From positions 3,376,241-3,440,240 of the forward strand of contig NC_040033.1 in the NCBI RefSeq assembly GCF_000972845.2: 64,000 nt of DNA, written 5' to 3'. Positions 9,601 through 17,401 of the stretch are shown here, piece after piece. Made by a program: the position numbers and the translations under genes. Numbering within the stretch: the stretch's first letter is position 1; each line of letters begins with the position of its first letter. The stretch comes from Larimichthys crocea (taxonomy: Eukaryota > Chordata > Actinopteri > Sciaenidae). Below the pieces are notes generated by a model. The model was not told the DNA's origin and searched no databases. It worked only from the letters and a program-made list of their open reading frames with translations.

Positions 9601-11020
9601 TCGCCCACTTGAGGTGGTTGCTATGGACTATACCACACTGGAACGTGCCACAGATGGTCGTGAAAATGTACTTGTGATAACAGATGTGTTCACTAAGTTC
9701 AGTCAGGCCTTTGCCACACGTGATCAGAAAGCAGATACCACTGCTAAAGTCATCCTGAAAGAGTGGTTTCTAAAGTATGGAGTACCAGAACGCCTGCACT
9801 CTGATCAGGGCAGGAATTTTGAAAGTGCTGTGATTGCTGAGTTATGCAGATTGTATGGAGTGAAGAAAACCCGAACAACACCACATCACCCTCAAGGCAA
9901 CCCCCAGTGTGAACGGTTCAATCGCACTCTGCACGATCTCTTGCGTACACTTCCCCCTGAGAAGAAGCGCCGTTGGCCTGAACACCTGTCAGAGCTGGTG
10001 TATGCGTACAATGTTACACCACACTCGACCACAGGGTATTCACCCTATTATTTGCTGTTTGGAGTTCACCCACATCTTCCGATCGATGCACTGCTGGGCC
10101 ATGAACAGGAGAACAGTGATAAACCAGACTGGTTAGCTGTACACCAGGAGCGTCTCCAAGACGCACATGCCAGAGCGAGAGAATGTGCTGAACGGAAGGC
10201 TAAGGAGAGACTAGCGCAGCAGCAAGAGCGCGTGTACTGTCCAGATGTTGAAGTGGGGCAGCGGGTTTATCTCCGTCATCGTCCACCTGGAAGGAACAAG
10301 ATCCAAGATGCTTGGTCAGCCACGGCGTACAAGGTTGTTGAAGTCCAAGGGACCACATACACAGTGGAGCCCCTAGAGGGTGGGCCGGTAAAAAGGGTGC
10401 ATAGGTCTAATCTGCGGCCATGCATGGGTCCTCTGCCAGCGCCGAGGCGACGTCGCCATCCAGCCGCGCCTGTGAATGAACCGGCCCCAAGGCACGACTT
10501 AGAGATGGAGGTCGGGGAGCCAGAGTTCGTGTTGGAAGAGAGAGTAACATATCCAGCAGCGGAGCCAGTTACAACTCAGGAGTTTGAGAATGTGGACCCA
10601 GTGATTGAGACAGAAAACCAGAAGGGGACTGAGAGTATGGAAAGCAGTGAGGATGGACTTGGGAAGGAGATGAGTAAAATGCCTGAGGAGATCTTGGAGA
10701 TGGAACCATTGCCCTGTTCTCATCCCTTGACAGGATCACACTCTGTGCCTGCAGAGAAGCCAGAGGAGAGGCCTGTGCCTGCTCCCCGGAGGAAAAAGGA
10801 GGAAATCGTCAGTGGTGACACACTGATTTCGCCTCCACGAAGGAGCCAGAGAACAACAGCTGGAAAGAACAGAAACCCCTTTAACTTGCCCATGTCATCA
10901 TGCAATGCAATGTCCTTTAGCCCAGATTTACTGTCCCAGGTGTTAGCGGGCATGGTCTTTTATTCATCACAACTTAAAGGGGCTATGGGTACAGAAGTCA
11001 CCGAGGACGTTGACTTGTAG
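6608..11020 (+). CDS. pol: Pol polyprotein (protease, RT, RNase H, integrase)
   Basis: The 1470 residues carry all retrotransposition enzymes. The aspartic protease active site is LLDTGSN (D46). RT spans about residues 340-600, with catalytic D441 (FSTIDLASGY) and Y503-LDD (D505, D506). RNase H has D664, E708 and D734. Integrase has an HHCC finger (H940, H945, C975, C978), catalytic D1007, D1066 and E1102 (a DX35E spacing), and a C-terminal domain around residues 1215-1275. The last 190 residues are a Pro/Arg- and acid-rich tail without a recognised chromodomain. The listed start is the first ATG, which overlaps the gag stop. In the cell pol is more likely made as Gag-Pol by frameshifting at 6584-6590, though reinitiation at ATGA is possible. 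All catalytic residues I looked for are present. Confidence 0.95.
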   Translation: MSQAMRGKSEGSADTLTKERFLKNAVGECPGVDIQIDGVPLRCLLDTGSNVSTLTESFFRDHLHGEEDDMHCTAKWLKLTAANKLPLPYLGYVELDIQVAGLTVPECGFLILKDNDTNEQDSSLPGIIGMNIAKRCRRLMLSEFDATLRAELDSGWREAFNRVQEAELIEKMSVARVAGKHKVHVPASSVSTVHLRGRKIQTEGGGAILFEPGNVPLPGGLIVIPTVISSNSHIFPVQVINFSPEDIWLSPKTRLGTLSQCQCVEGDPYEVKFQRISANHEEVVVNRKDDQGYSSDAQTLLDRLHLGGTPEQQKELVAVLMKYADVFAANDEDLGYTDQVKHEIPLLDETPVSQPYRRIPPNQYKEVKEHISDLLRKGVIQESSSSYASPIVLVRKPDGSLRLCVDYRKLNSKTRRDAFPLPRIDESLDALSGAAFFSTIDLASGYHQVVMHEKDRDKTAFTTPFGLYEYLRMPFGLCNAPATFQRLMQATMSDLAYQIVLIYLDDLLVFSPTFQDHLMRLETVLKRLKETGLKVKVEKCHFLQPEVRFLGHQVSAQGIDTDPEKISAVKSWPIPSTVKELRSFLGFCSYYRRFIEGFSQIAGPLHDVVTACVKESSQVRANQLFRSSWTPECLRAFEHLKEKLTSAPTLGYADFTLPFILETDASSLGLGAVLYQEQGGRKTVIAYASRRLRGAEKNDQNYSSMKLELLALKWAVTEKFRSYLLGSKFTIITDNNPLCHLSTASLGAIQQRWVAQLAVFDFDVKYRPGRCNTAADALSRRPANGEPEPDSEDAEYDGCVAICNTLRPGTTLDLDLVTAGVECCKLRQLSASEVSETGTSKAAQNNTPTLPGYSKAELQGFQESDPALRVLRGFWDKQRRPAYQEKKTLTKPVRSLLKQWSRLQEKDGLLYRVIEDAHTGTCHQLLLPNCLKEQVLKSVHEQMGHQGIERTLGLLRQRCFWVGMHVDVEQWVKRCQRCVLTKMPQPKIQAPQTPFLATRPLEVVAMDYTTLERATDGRENVLVITDVFTKFSQAFATRDQKADTTAKVILKEWFLKYGVPERLHSDQGRNFESAVIAELCRLYGVKKTRTTPHHPQGNPQCERFNRTLHDLLRTLPPEKKRRWPEHLSELVYAYNVTPHSTTGYSPYYLLFGVHPHLPIDALLGHEQENSDKPDWLAVHQERLQDAHARARECAERKAKERLAQQQERVYCPDVEVGQRVYLRHRPPGRNKIQDAWSATAYKVVEVQGTTYTVEPLEGGPVKRVHRSNLRPCMGPLPAPRRRRHPAAPVNEPAPRHDLEMEVGEPEFVLEERVTYPAAEPVTTQEFENVDPVIETENQKGTESMESSEDGLGKEMSKMPEEILEMEPLPCSHPLTGSHSVPAEKPEERPVPAPRRKKEEIVSGDTLISPPRRSQRTTAGKNRNPFNLPMSSCNAMSFSPDLLSQVLAGMVFYSSQLKGAMGTEVTEDVDL

Positions 11021-11030
11021 CAGGGGAGAA
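11021..11030 (+). other. Polypurine tract
   Basis: CAGGGGAGAA lies between the pol stop codon and the 3' LTR. Its purine run directly before TGTAGCC is where plus-strand priming is expected. Confidence 0.8.
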
Positions 11031-11912
11031 TGTAGCCAAGTGAACAGGGGTTACTGTGTTTTTGGTGTTAGCTGGGCCCCAATGAAATGTGTACTGTCAC
11101 TTTAAGGCCAGCTAGCCTGAGAATCCCATGAGAACTAGGAGATCACGCGAGAGTTGCTAATAAGCGCGAAATGTGACTGAAGACTTTTATTTATTTCTCG
11201 TCGGTCGAGGGTTGTTTATTGTTGTGGTTGTGTGTTGGGAGCCGCCTAGACGACCACGGGTCAGCGTGAGTGGCACATAGAGAACTGAAATCTTAGTTAG
11301 TTATATTTTCAGTGTTACGTGTTGTTTATAAAACTGTATATTGTTACCCATGTAGAGGGGAGACAGAACTGTGTATGCATGTCGCATCCAGGTGAAGCGT
11401 GAAGCTCTCAAGCTACAAGCTAAAGTAAGTGAGCACATGATTTTGTTTTCTGAATGTACTGAGTTCGCAGTAAAAGCATATTTTTCAAAAGGATGTATAA
11501 ATATGTACATTAAAGTTAATTCATGGTGTTTATTAATTTAATTCATGAAGTTTACTGAGTTAAAAACTGATGTTGTAAAATTTGTAAATGTGTAGAGTGG
11601 CCTAGAAATGTATTAATGTATTTTTATTTCCTGTTTATATAGAGAATAGGGCCACTGCTGTTGTTTGTTTCTGCTTTTGTTTGTTTGTGCTGCTGTTTGC
11701 TAGCACTTGCTTTTGGTTTGTTTTGTACTAGGACGTCAGAAAGTATAAAAGGAAACAATTGATTTTCTGTTTTTTTATTTTGTTGACTGTAACTGTCATA
11801 ACTCAAAATTAACAAATTAATGCTGTGCTCGCTCGAGGGCAGTCGGGGTATTAAAGATCCTACAAAAATATATTTTCTGTGTCCGGTTTCCTCCTCTGTT
11901 GACCTGGCCACA
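11031..11912 (+). repeat. 3' LTR of the gypsy element
   Basis: The 882-bp repeat has TGTAGCCAAG and CTGGCCACA ends and is about 99% identical to the 5' LTR by eye. It carries the second TATA box (11744) and the ATTAAA signal (11850). Confidence 0.95.
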
Positions 11913-11916
11913 TATG
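11913..11916. repeat. Target-site duplication TATG, right copy
   Basis: Identical to 4276-4279. On the minus strand, positions 11917-11913 are the first five bases of the interrupted KDZ exon, directly after a CACAG acceptor. Confidence 0.85.
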
Positions 11917-11996
11917 TCTGTGCGAACTTGACAAACAAAGCACATTAGGCCAAGAAACCAGAAACAAATTAAATAATTTAGATGAAAAATATTTAC

Positions 11997-12073
11997 TTGC
12001 TTTTGGCATGAACTTAGTACATATGGCTGCTCGAGAAAGAAAACTGTTGACTAGTTCGTCCTCCCCATTTCAA
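11997..12073 (-). pseudogene. KDZ transposase exon (FLSRAA motif) with internal deletion
   Basis: Acceptor TTTTGTAG ends at 12074 and donor GTAAAT starts at 11996. The exon begins LKWGG and then, in another frame, encodes DELVNSFLSRAAICTKFMPKA. In relatives a short Gly/Glu-rich segment lies between these parts, so a deletion that broke the frame is likely. The splice phase at the 3' side fits the exon interrupted by the gypsy insertion. Confidence 0.65.
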
Positions 12074-12169
12074 CTACAAAACATGTAATTAATTGTTACA
12101 CTTTGAAAATAAAACATAAGAGTGGGGGTTTATAGGGGGGATTAAAAAAAAAAATGTGTCAATAATTAC

Positions 12170-12541
12170 CTCACACATCCATGAATGTGCTTTAGCATGC
12201 ATAATCGAAAGAAATAGGCGCATGTCCAACAGGTCTTGTAGCTCTGGACAGAAACGGACAACAGTCTCCAGATATGGCCAGTATTTGCAGACTACATCAG
12301 AGCAAAAAAACTTCACAGTCTGTGAAGCTAACTGTTTCTGAAGATATAATGGATATGTGAATATTTCACCACGGAACATATTCAGTCCTTTGAGCAAGAC
12401 CCCATGATGGCAGACCGCAACTTCAACGCCTTCCTCATCTAATTTGGTTAGTCATCTAGTTTGGTTGTCTCATGCATGTAGTCAACAAATGAGGACACTT
12501 CAGCATCCTGGGCCAGAAACACATCAAAAAATCCATCAGGT
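12170..12541 (-). pseudogene. KDZ transposase core exon (MHAKAHSWMC)
   Basis: This is the best preserved core block. It starts PDGFFDVFLAQDAEVSS, continues CHHGVLLKGLNMFRGEIF and FFCSDVVCKYWPYL, and ends FLSIMHAKAHSWMCE before donor GTAATT (from 12169). In KDZ proteins this region holds the RNase H-fold catalytic core. The frame is broken near 12448-12450, where a TAA follows an apparent short duplication of a CCAAA(C/T)TAGATGA unit. The acceptor is TTTTAAG at 12542. Confidence 0.75.
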
Positions 12542-12621
12542 CTTAAAAAAAAAATTAGGAAGGATTAAAATAACAATTACAGTAGCACTGTGGAATTTAT
12601 ATGGAAAAGAATACTACACAC

Positions 12622-12800
12622 CCCGGTTGGCTCTTAAAGCGGTAAAGTTTATGATTTCCATCCACTGCAACAGCCAGCATGGAGGGTGTCCATGCAGGAC
12701 ACTGAAAATGCTGCATCTGAGACAGACTTTCCACTTCAAATTTGGCATAGATCCATTTCAGAAATTACTTCTGCATAGTATCCACACATATCTGGCCACT
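12622..12800 (-). pseudogene. KDZ transposase exon (CPACTP-like region)
   Basis: Acceptor GCTTTTAG ends at 12801 and donor GTGTGT starts at 12621. It encodes ICVDTMQK, a stop, then KFEVESLSQMQHFQCPAW and AVDGNHKLYRFK. The usual motif near here is CPAC, with the second Cys read as Trp in this copy. The in-frame TAA (12765-12767) shows it is no longer functional. Confidence 0.65.
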
Positions 12801-12916
12801 CTAAAAGCAAAACGTAAAAGTAAGGCTATGATGAAATTATAGCGTAAATATATTTGAAAATCTTTGCATTGAAGAAGAAAACTTACATATGAGGAGATAT
12901 TTGCCATTACATGTCT

Positions 12917-13260
12917 GGGGCAAACCCAGCCACATGTTGTTTCCTCCTGTCTGCTCCCCTGCTGACTAGAGCCTTGAGCTTCCTACCTGCTGGATCATAC
13001 TACCTGGGCATCACTCTTTTGTCCCTTTGTCTCTAACCTCGTCTGGGAGCCATCCCTGCCCCCTACCGAGTTCACCTGCTTGTGTAAGACAATTACCTGT
13101 TGCGCATGCCTAACAAATACACATCCACTATGCGATCCATTCATGAACTGTCTGCGACCACACCTGGGGACAGGGTATATCTGTTCTCTAACCCTGCATT
13201 CTGCATTCAAGTCTAATAAACTTGCACCACCTCAGCAAACTTGGTTGTTTTCTTCAACAA
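12917..13260 (+). repeat. Possible solo LTR inside a KDZ intron
   Basis: The block runs from TGTCTGGGGC to TTCTTCAACA. It has a TATA-like GTATATC near 13170 and an AATAAA near 13217, about 40 bases before the end, the spacing seen in compact retroviral-type LTRs. It lies between the KDZ donor at 13274 and acceptor at 12801. No clear target duplication was found, so the boundaries are approximate. Confidence 0.3.
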
Positions 13261-13274
13261 CGTCTTGTACTCAC

Positions 13275-13415
13275 CCGACCAAAGACTTTTGTGCGATGTT
13301 CTAGCATGCTAACAAAAGCTTGCCATGACATTCCTGGGGCAGTGATCTTGAGATCCTCATACGTACTGAACAAATCCAGTGTACAAGTGTCAAAATTAGC
13401 TGTGGCCAAATACCA
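13275..13415 (-). pseudogene. KDZ transposase exon (most upstream recognised)
   Basis: It encodes WYLATANFDTCTLDLFSTYE and then APGMSWQAFVSMLEHRTK, followed by a GTGAGT donor (from 13274). This matches the KDZ block that lies before the CPAC motif. A GACAG acceptor lies at 13416-13420. A weak further match (LPLRKVLVNG) lies upstream to about 13475. No stop is present within the exon as defined. Confidence 0.6.
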
Positions 13416-13564
13416 CTGTCAACCAGATCACCTATGTCCATTGACCAGGACTTTCCGCAAGGGCAGCTGATACATGGAAGGGACAGGTTGTAATGGTGTG
13501 AATATCAAAAGAAAAATAAGTTGCTCCAATACACAAGGAATATAAAAGGTCGATACTATATAAA

Positions 13565-13805
13565 ATCAAATCAAATCAATTTTATTTGTATAGCCCAAAG
13601 TCACAAAGTACATTTGCCTCAGAGGGCTTTACAATCTGTACAGGGAGTGACACCCTCTGTCCTTAGACCCTCGGTTCCAGTGAGGAAAAACTTGCCCACA
13701 AAAAACCTTTAACAGGGAAAAAAGGTGGAAGAAACCTCAGGAAGAGCCACAGAGGAGGGATCCCTCTCCCAGGACGGACAGACGTGCAATGGATGTCACG
13801 TGTAC
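13565..13805 (+). repeat. Dispersed fish repeat (TTTTATTTGTATAGCCC family)
   Basis: It runs from TCAATTTTATTTGTATAGCCC through GAGGGCTTTACAATCTGTACAG to GGATGTCACGTGTA. It is nearly identical to 42786-43036. Degenerate or partial members lie at 17097, 29664 and 36846. It is a very common non-coding interspersed repeat in teleosts. The superfamily is not clear to me. Confidence 0.8.
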
Positions 13806-14255
13806 TATATGAAAAGACTAGTTTGGAAAATCCTTACTGTTCATTCCAATCAAAATGACTTACTTTCCTGGGGAAACACTCGTTTGCCCAGTAGAACAAT
13901 CACAGTGAGGAAGCGTGATTGGTGAGAAAGACTCTAGAGAATAAAATAAGAACATTTCACATAATAAATAATTGGAGAATTAGGGTGTTCTTTCAGTGTG
14001 ATATAACTTAATATTGTATTAACATTATTAACAATGGTTACCTTTTTCATGGTAGGAGATTTTTCCTTGCTCATCTCATGTTCTGTTATGGAGTGCCATA
14101 GACTCATGCATTGTTATTACAATCACATGCAGTGCAGTAAAGTGGTCTTGGCAAACAATTTCTGCATGTCACTACTGCAAGCTTTTGTCCACAGCGTTGA
14201 CATAGTCCCTGTTTAGGCCTCTCTGATGATAACATCTGGTTAACCATAAAGGGCC
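13806..14255. other. Unannotated stretch
   Basis: AT-rich sequence with no motif, repeat or frame I can support. Confidence 0.4.
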
Positions 14256-14805
14256 TTAACGTAGTCCACTTTTCCATTGTGATGAGATGGGTTCTTCAGC
14301 AGCACATCCCAAGAGATCTTGTACTTCTTGGATAAAGCCAAACAACCTTTTCTGTCTGAATTTCAGACCCTGTTGCTGACTCTTTACTTTGACTGTGCTT
14401 AACGTGAAACACACAACTTTAATATCAGGCAACTGTGAAAAACGCTCCATACGTACAACTTTCTGGCGAGACATATTTTTTTATTATATAACTTAAAATC
14501 GTTTAAACGATGCGGTTAAGTTAAGCAGCTTAGGAAACACTATACAATGCAGCTAAAGTCACTATGTTACCAAGGAACGTTAAACGGCGCTACCAGTGGC
14601 TAAGTGCAAATTAAGAAAAAATAACTCGGCGCTCACATTTCTCGGAAGATATTCCTTCTACCTCACATTCTTCCAAAAGCACATCGGTGAGAAATATGTC
14701 ATCGCCGTCGTCCTCTGGCCTACTCATTGTTCCTAACACGATGTTTACCTGTTTTAAAAACCTGACTGAAACAGCTGCGGTGCCCTTTAAACCCTGCTCA
14801 CACAT
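14256..14805 (-). other. Two short minus-strand frames, possible 5' exons
   Basis: One frame (14256-14474) starts MSRQKVVRMERF. Another contains MSRPEDDGDDIFLTDVL (within 14611-14805), which is acidic. Both lie upstream of the KDZ exons on the same strand, so they might be N-terminal transposase exons. I recognise neither, and both end at stops without an obvious splice pattern. Confidence 0.25.
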
Positions 14806-14924
14806 GCGGCATACAGATATGGTGCAGCTATCTCTTAATGATATCTTTGATATCTGGGATTAGATGTACGACCCATCATTAAACGTTTACAGCAAATAAC
14901 ATCACACATTTTGATTCCACAGGT

Positions 14925-15290
14925 GGAAACTTGACCGTTACGTGACCGATGTGTAGGCCAGTGTAAATGAATAGGCCAAATTAAACGCAAGTATGTCATA
15001 ATTTTAGAGCCTTTAATTTGAAGATACCACGTTTTCTCCCATGGACCAACGCAGGTGTTACACGCTTTGTTGTGGGACTGGGTTGAGAGAGAGAGCGAGA
15101 GAGAGAGAGAGAATGATAGGAATAGAATAATAGAAAAAATTGAATAATAATAGGCTAAGAAATCTAGAAATGTTATGCTGTTTAATAATAATAGGCTAAG
15201 AAATCTAGAAATGTTATGCTGTTTATTAAAAAAGCATGAATGATTTTTAGAAATCAAGTCGTCAATTTAATTTTGAATTAAAAACTTGTT
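14925..15290 (-). mobile_element. Second hAT-like fragment, inverted relative to 1396-1690
   Basis: Read on the minus strand this follows 1396-1690. Shared parts include AAACAAGTTTTTAATTC, a CATTCATGCTTTTTTAATAA block, the CT-type microsatellite, the GGACCAACGC/GCGTTGGTCC block and GGCCTA.TCATTTACA.TGG. A segment containing TAATAGGCTAAGAAATCTAG occurs twice in tandem here (about 15150-15225). No BED exon accompanies this copy. Confidence 0.65.
15084..15112. repeat. (GA)n microsatellite
   Basis: An interrupted GA tract, the counterpart of the CT tract at 1492-1529 in the inverted copy. Confidence 0.85.
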
Positions 15291-17096
15291 TTTTTTCTTT
15301 GTGCTTTGACCTTTACCTTTACTGAAGAGAAAGCAAGGCACTTTTTTCAGAATCAGAATCATGCACGAGTCCTTTCTCTTGTGTAAATATGTAGTTTGTC
15401 TTCTTTCCTGGTGGTTCTGTTTTAGTGGCACCTGGATGTTGCTTCTTCATTTATGTTTACACTCTGTTTACCTAATATTGTCATTTTCTCTATTCTATCT
15501 CTTTCTCCATATTGTAATTTAACTGTTATCCTGTATACTCTGTACGAGAGCTGTATAGTCACACAAAAACGAGGACTTTCGACAGCGACTCGTCTGATGG
15601 GAGACACGGCTCACTTTGATTTGAAGACAAAAACCTGAGGAGACTTGACTCAGTGACCCATAAATATTGAAAATGCAATATTGTGTGCCTTTTGGGGTTC
15701 TGCCAAACTGAATAATTGATAACATCACCAGGACGCTCGCGATGTCTCCATAACTTAATGCACACTTTCAGTTGCAACTGTTGGCACCAGAATAAAGAAA
15801 ACTCTTATTACACCTTACTATTATAAAATTAATTAGTCTATGCAGGATATTTTTCCCTGTTCATATCCAGCTGATCTATTTTTTTCCCTGCAGCCATGAA
15901 AATGATTTTGATGCACTAATTTATTTATGGGCTAGTTCCTGCTTTTAGTTATTAAAGGAGCTCTTGTTCATTTTGGTGAAATATTTAAAATTATTGTTGA
16001 TATGTATTCATTTGTCTTTTGTATTAATTATTTGAAATGAATAATTTTTCATGCAGGGTTCCTGTTTTGAACAAGATGTCAGACTGTGTGAGGAATTTGT
16101 GGTAAAAATGAAATAGTAAAATTAAACTGCTTATAATAAATGATCTTCTCTGCTGAAAAGACTATACTGAATTACTGTAACCTACTGGCCATAGTCAGAA
16201 CATTGCATTTCAGTCCTCGCATGCAATCTAACTTAACTTTTGTTAAAGTTTAGCCTCCTTATGACATGTTAAATACAGCATGACACATGCAAATGTGTAA
16301 AATAAAATGAAAGCCTTGTGTTTGGAGCATAAGTTCAGTTGCAAAAATTCACAAAAAGGGCTCTACATTACAAAGTAAAAATATTGTTATTGTCGTTTGA
16401 ACATAGAATATAAGTACTGCTGCCTTTTATATGTTAAACTTTTTCACAGTTACACCTTCATTTTGAGTGTTCTTGTTGAACTATTGGACATATAAAAATC
16501 CTTTGACTGATTATAGGTTCGTAACACCAAACTTAAAATTGTGTGTGGTTTTGCTCACTGAGCTATTCAAACTGTGCAGTGATAGGTGTTCAAACTTGCT
16601 GCTAACCACTTCAGACTTTACTTACAGGTGTGCTCTAAACACATCTCTTGCCTGTCTGTCCATCCTGAGATCTCTCCTCTATTGCTCTTCTCAAGGTTTC
16701 TTCTTTTTTTTTTAGCCACTCTAGGGGTAGGGTAATTGGTCTGTCTGTCTTTTGGTCAGAAAAGGTCCACCACTGAAATTATTTGAATGGATTACACTGA
16801 GATTTGGTACAGAGCGTCACCCTGATTTTTATTTAATGGTTACCCAAGTCTCTGAATTTCAATTGGAGGGATGAACAAAGAACCAAAATCTCCAAATGGG
16901 TTGAGATGTGGTAACTTGAAAAAGTCATCAAACTACTCAGACTGACTCCTTAGCACTGGTTGGTTTCGTTTATCAAATACTTTGGTTTATGACCAGATTC
17001 CTGCAAACAGGGTTGCATTCCTATCATTCCCCATCTGTACTTTTTGCTAGGTTTAAGCGCTAATTAGCAAATGTTAGCATGTGCTAATATATGCTG
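15291..17096. other. No recognised gene
   Basis: No coding exon was identified. An AATAAA near 15792 follows a GC-richer block (about 15540-15780) that could be a retroelement end, but this is weak. Around 16735-16920 the text (AGATTTGGTACAGAGCG and similar) resembles a common fish interspersed repeat. A GCTAATTAGCAAATGTTAGC-type tract lies near 17060. Confidence 0.35.
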
Positions 17097-17165
17097 TACA
17101 TGTTGTAAAGCCCCTTGAGGCAAATTTGTGATTTTTAAGTTTGGGTTTCATGAATAAAACTGGTT
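17097..17165 (-). repeat. Short fragment of the TATAGCCC-family repeat
   Basis: TTGTAAAGCCCCTTGAGGC with AAATTTGTGATTTTT is the reverse complement of the GCCTCAGAGGGCTTTACAA part of the repeat at 13565. It is a truncated, diverged copy. Confidence 0.55.
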
Positions 17166-17261
17166 TGACATGTGATAATTAGTCTGCTCCTTAACTATTG
17201 CTAATAAGACACTTGGGTCATCAGGTTCGTGCTTTGGGAGTAAAACGTATCAATATATCAG

Positions 17262-17401
17262 GCAGGCTGTGGCTCAGCACGTACAGCAGGTCATCCACTA
17301 ATTGCAGGGTTGGTGATTGGTGATTTTGCTCCTCCTGTCTACATGTCGAAGTGTTTGTGAACAAGACACCAAACCCACAAATGGCACCCATGGGTCAGAC
17401 C
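17262..17401 (+). repeat. tRNA-derived SINE fragment
   Basis: GGCTGTGGCTCAGCACGTAC is a diverged tRNA-like box A region. It is followed by CCACTAATTGCAGGGTTGG and by the SINE body (CATGTCGAAGTGT, CCCACAAATGGCACCCA). A sister copy starts at 19081. This matches an abundant fish SINE in which box B normally follows the GGTTGGTGGTTCGA stretch. Confidence 0.6.

Larger units (their letters stand above)
4280..11912 (+). mobile_element. Young, apparently complete Ty3/gypsy LTR retrotransposon
   Basis: The 7633-bp element has all parts in order: 5' LTR, tRNA-Leu type primer site, gag, pol (protease, RT, RNase H, integrase), polypurine tract and 3' LTR, with a TATG target duplication. Integrase follows RNase H, which is the Ty3/gypsy order rather than the Ty1/copia order. 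There is no envelope-like frame after pol. The two LTRs differ at about six positions plus three indels by my alignment, and both large frames are open, so insertion was recent and the copy may still be active. It interrupts a KDZ transposase exon. I cannot name its clade without a search. Confidence 0.95.
2685..13415 (-). mobile_element. Decayed KDZ (Zisupton-like) DNA transposon, split by a retrotransposon
   Basis: At least eight exon-sized blocks on the minus strand match, in order, the metazoan KDZ transposase as I know it. Upstream blocks hold APGMSWQAFVSMLEHRTK, AVDGNHKLYRFK and MHAKAHSWMC. Downstream blocks hold FLSRAAICTK, ASGWNKRKAENL and KRRHQLRKKIAAEK. Most blocks have AG acceptors and GT donors. 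Damage includes two in-frame stops, an internal deletion and the 7.6-kb gypsy insertion. The terminal inverted repeats and 8-bp target duplication expected for Zisupton elements were not located, so the outer limits given are those of the outermost recognised exons. Confidence 0.7.

Noticed and set aside
11021..11030. Envelope gene after pol
   Set aside because: Only ten bases separate the pol stop from the 3' LTR, so there is no room for one.
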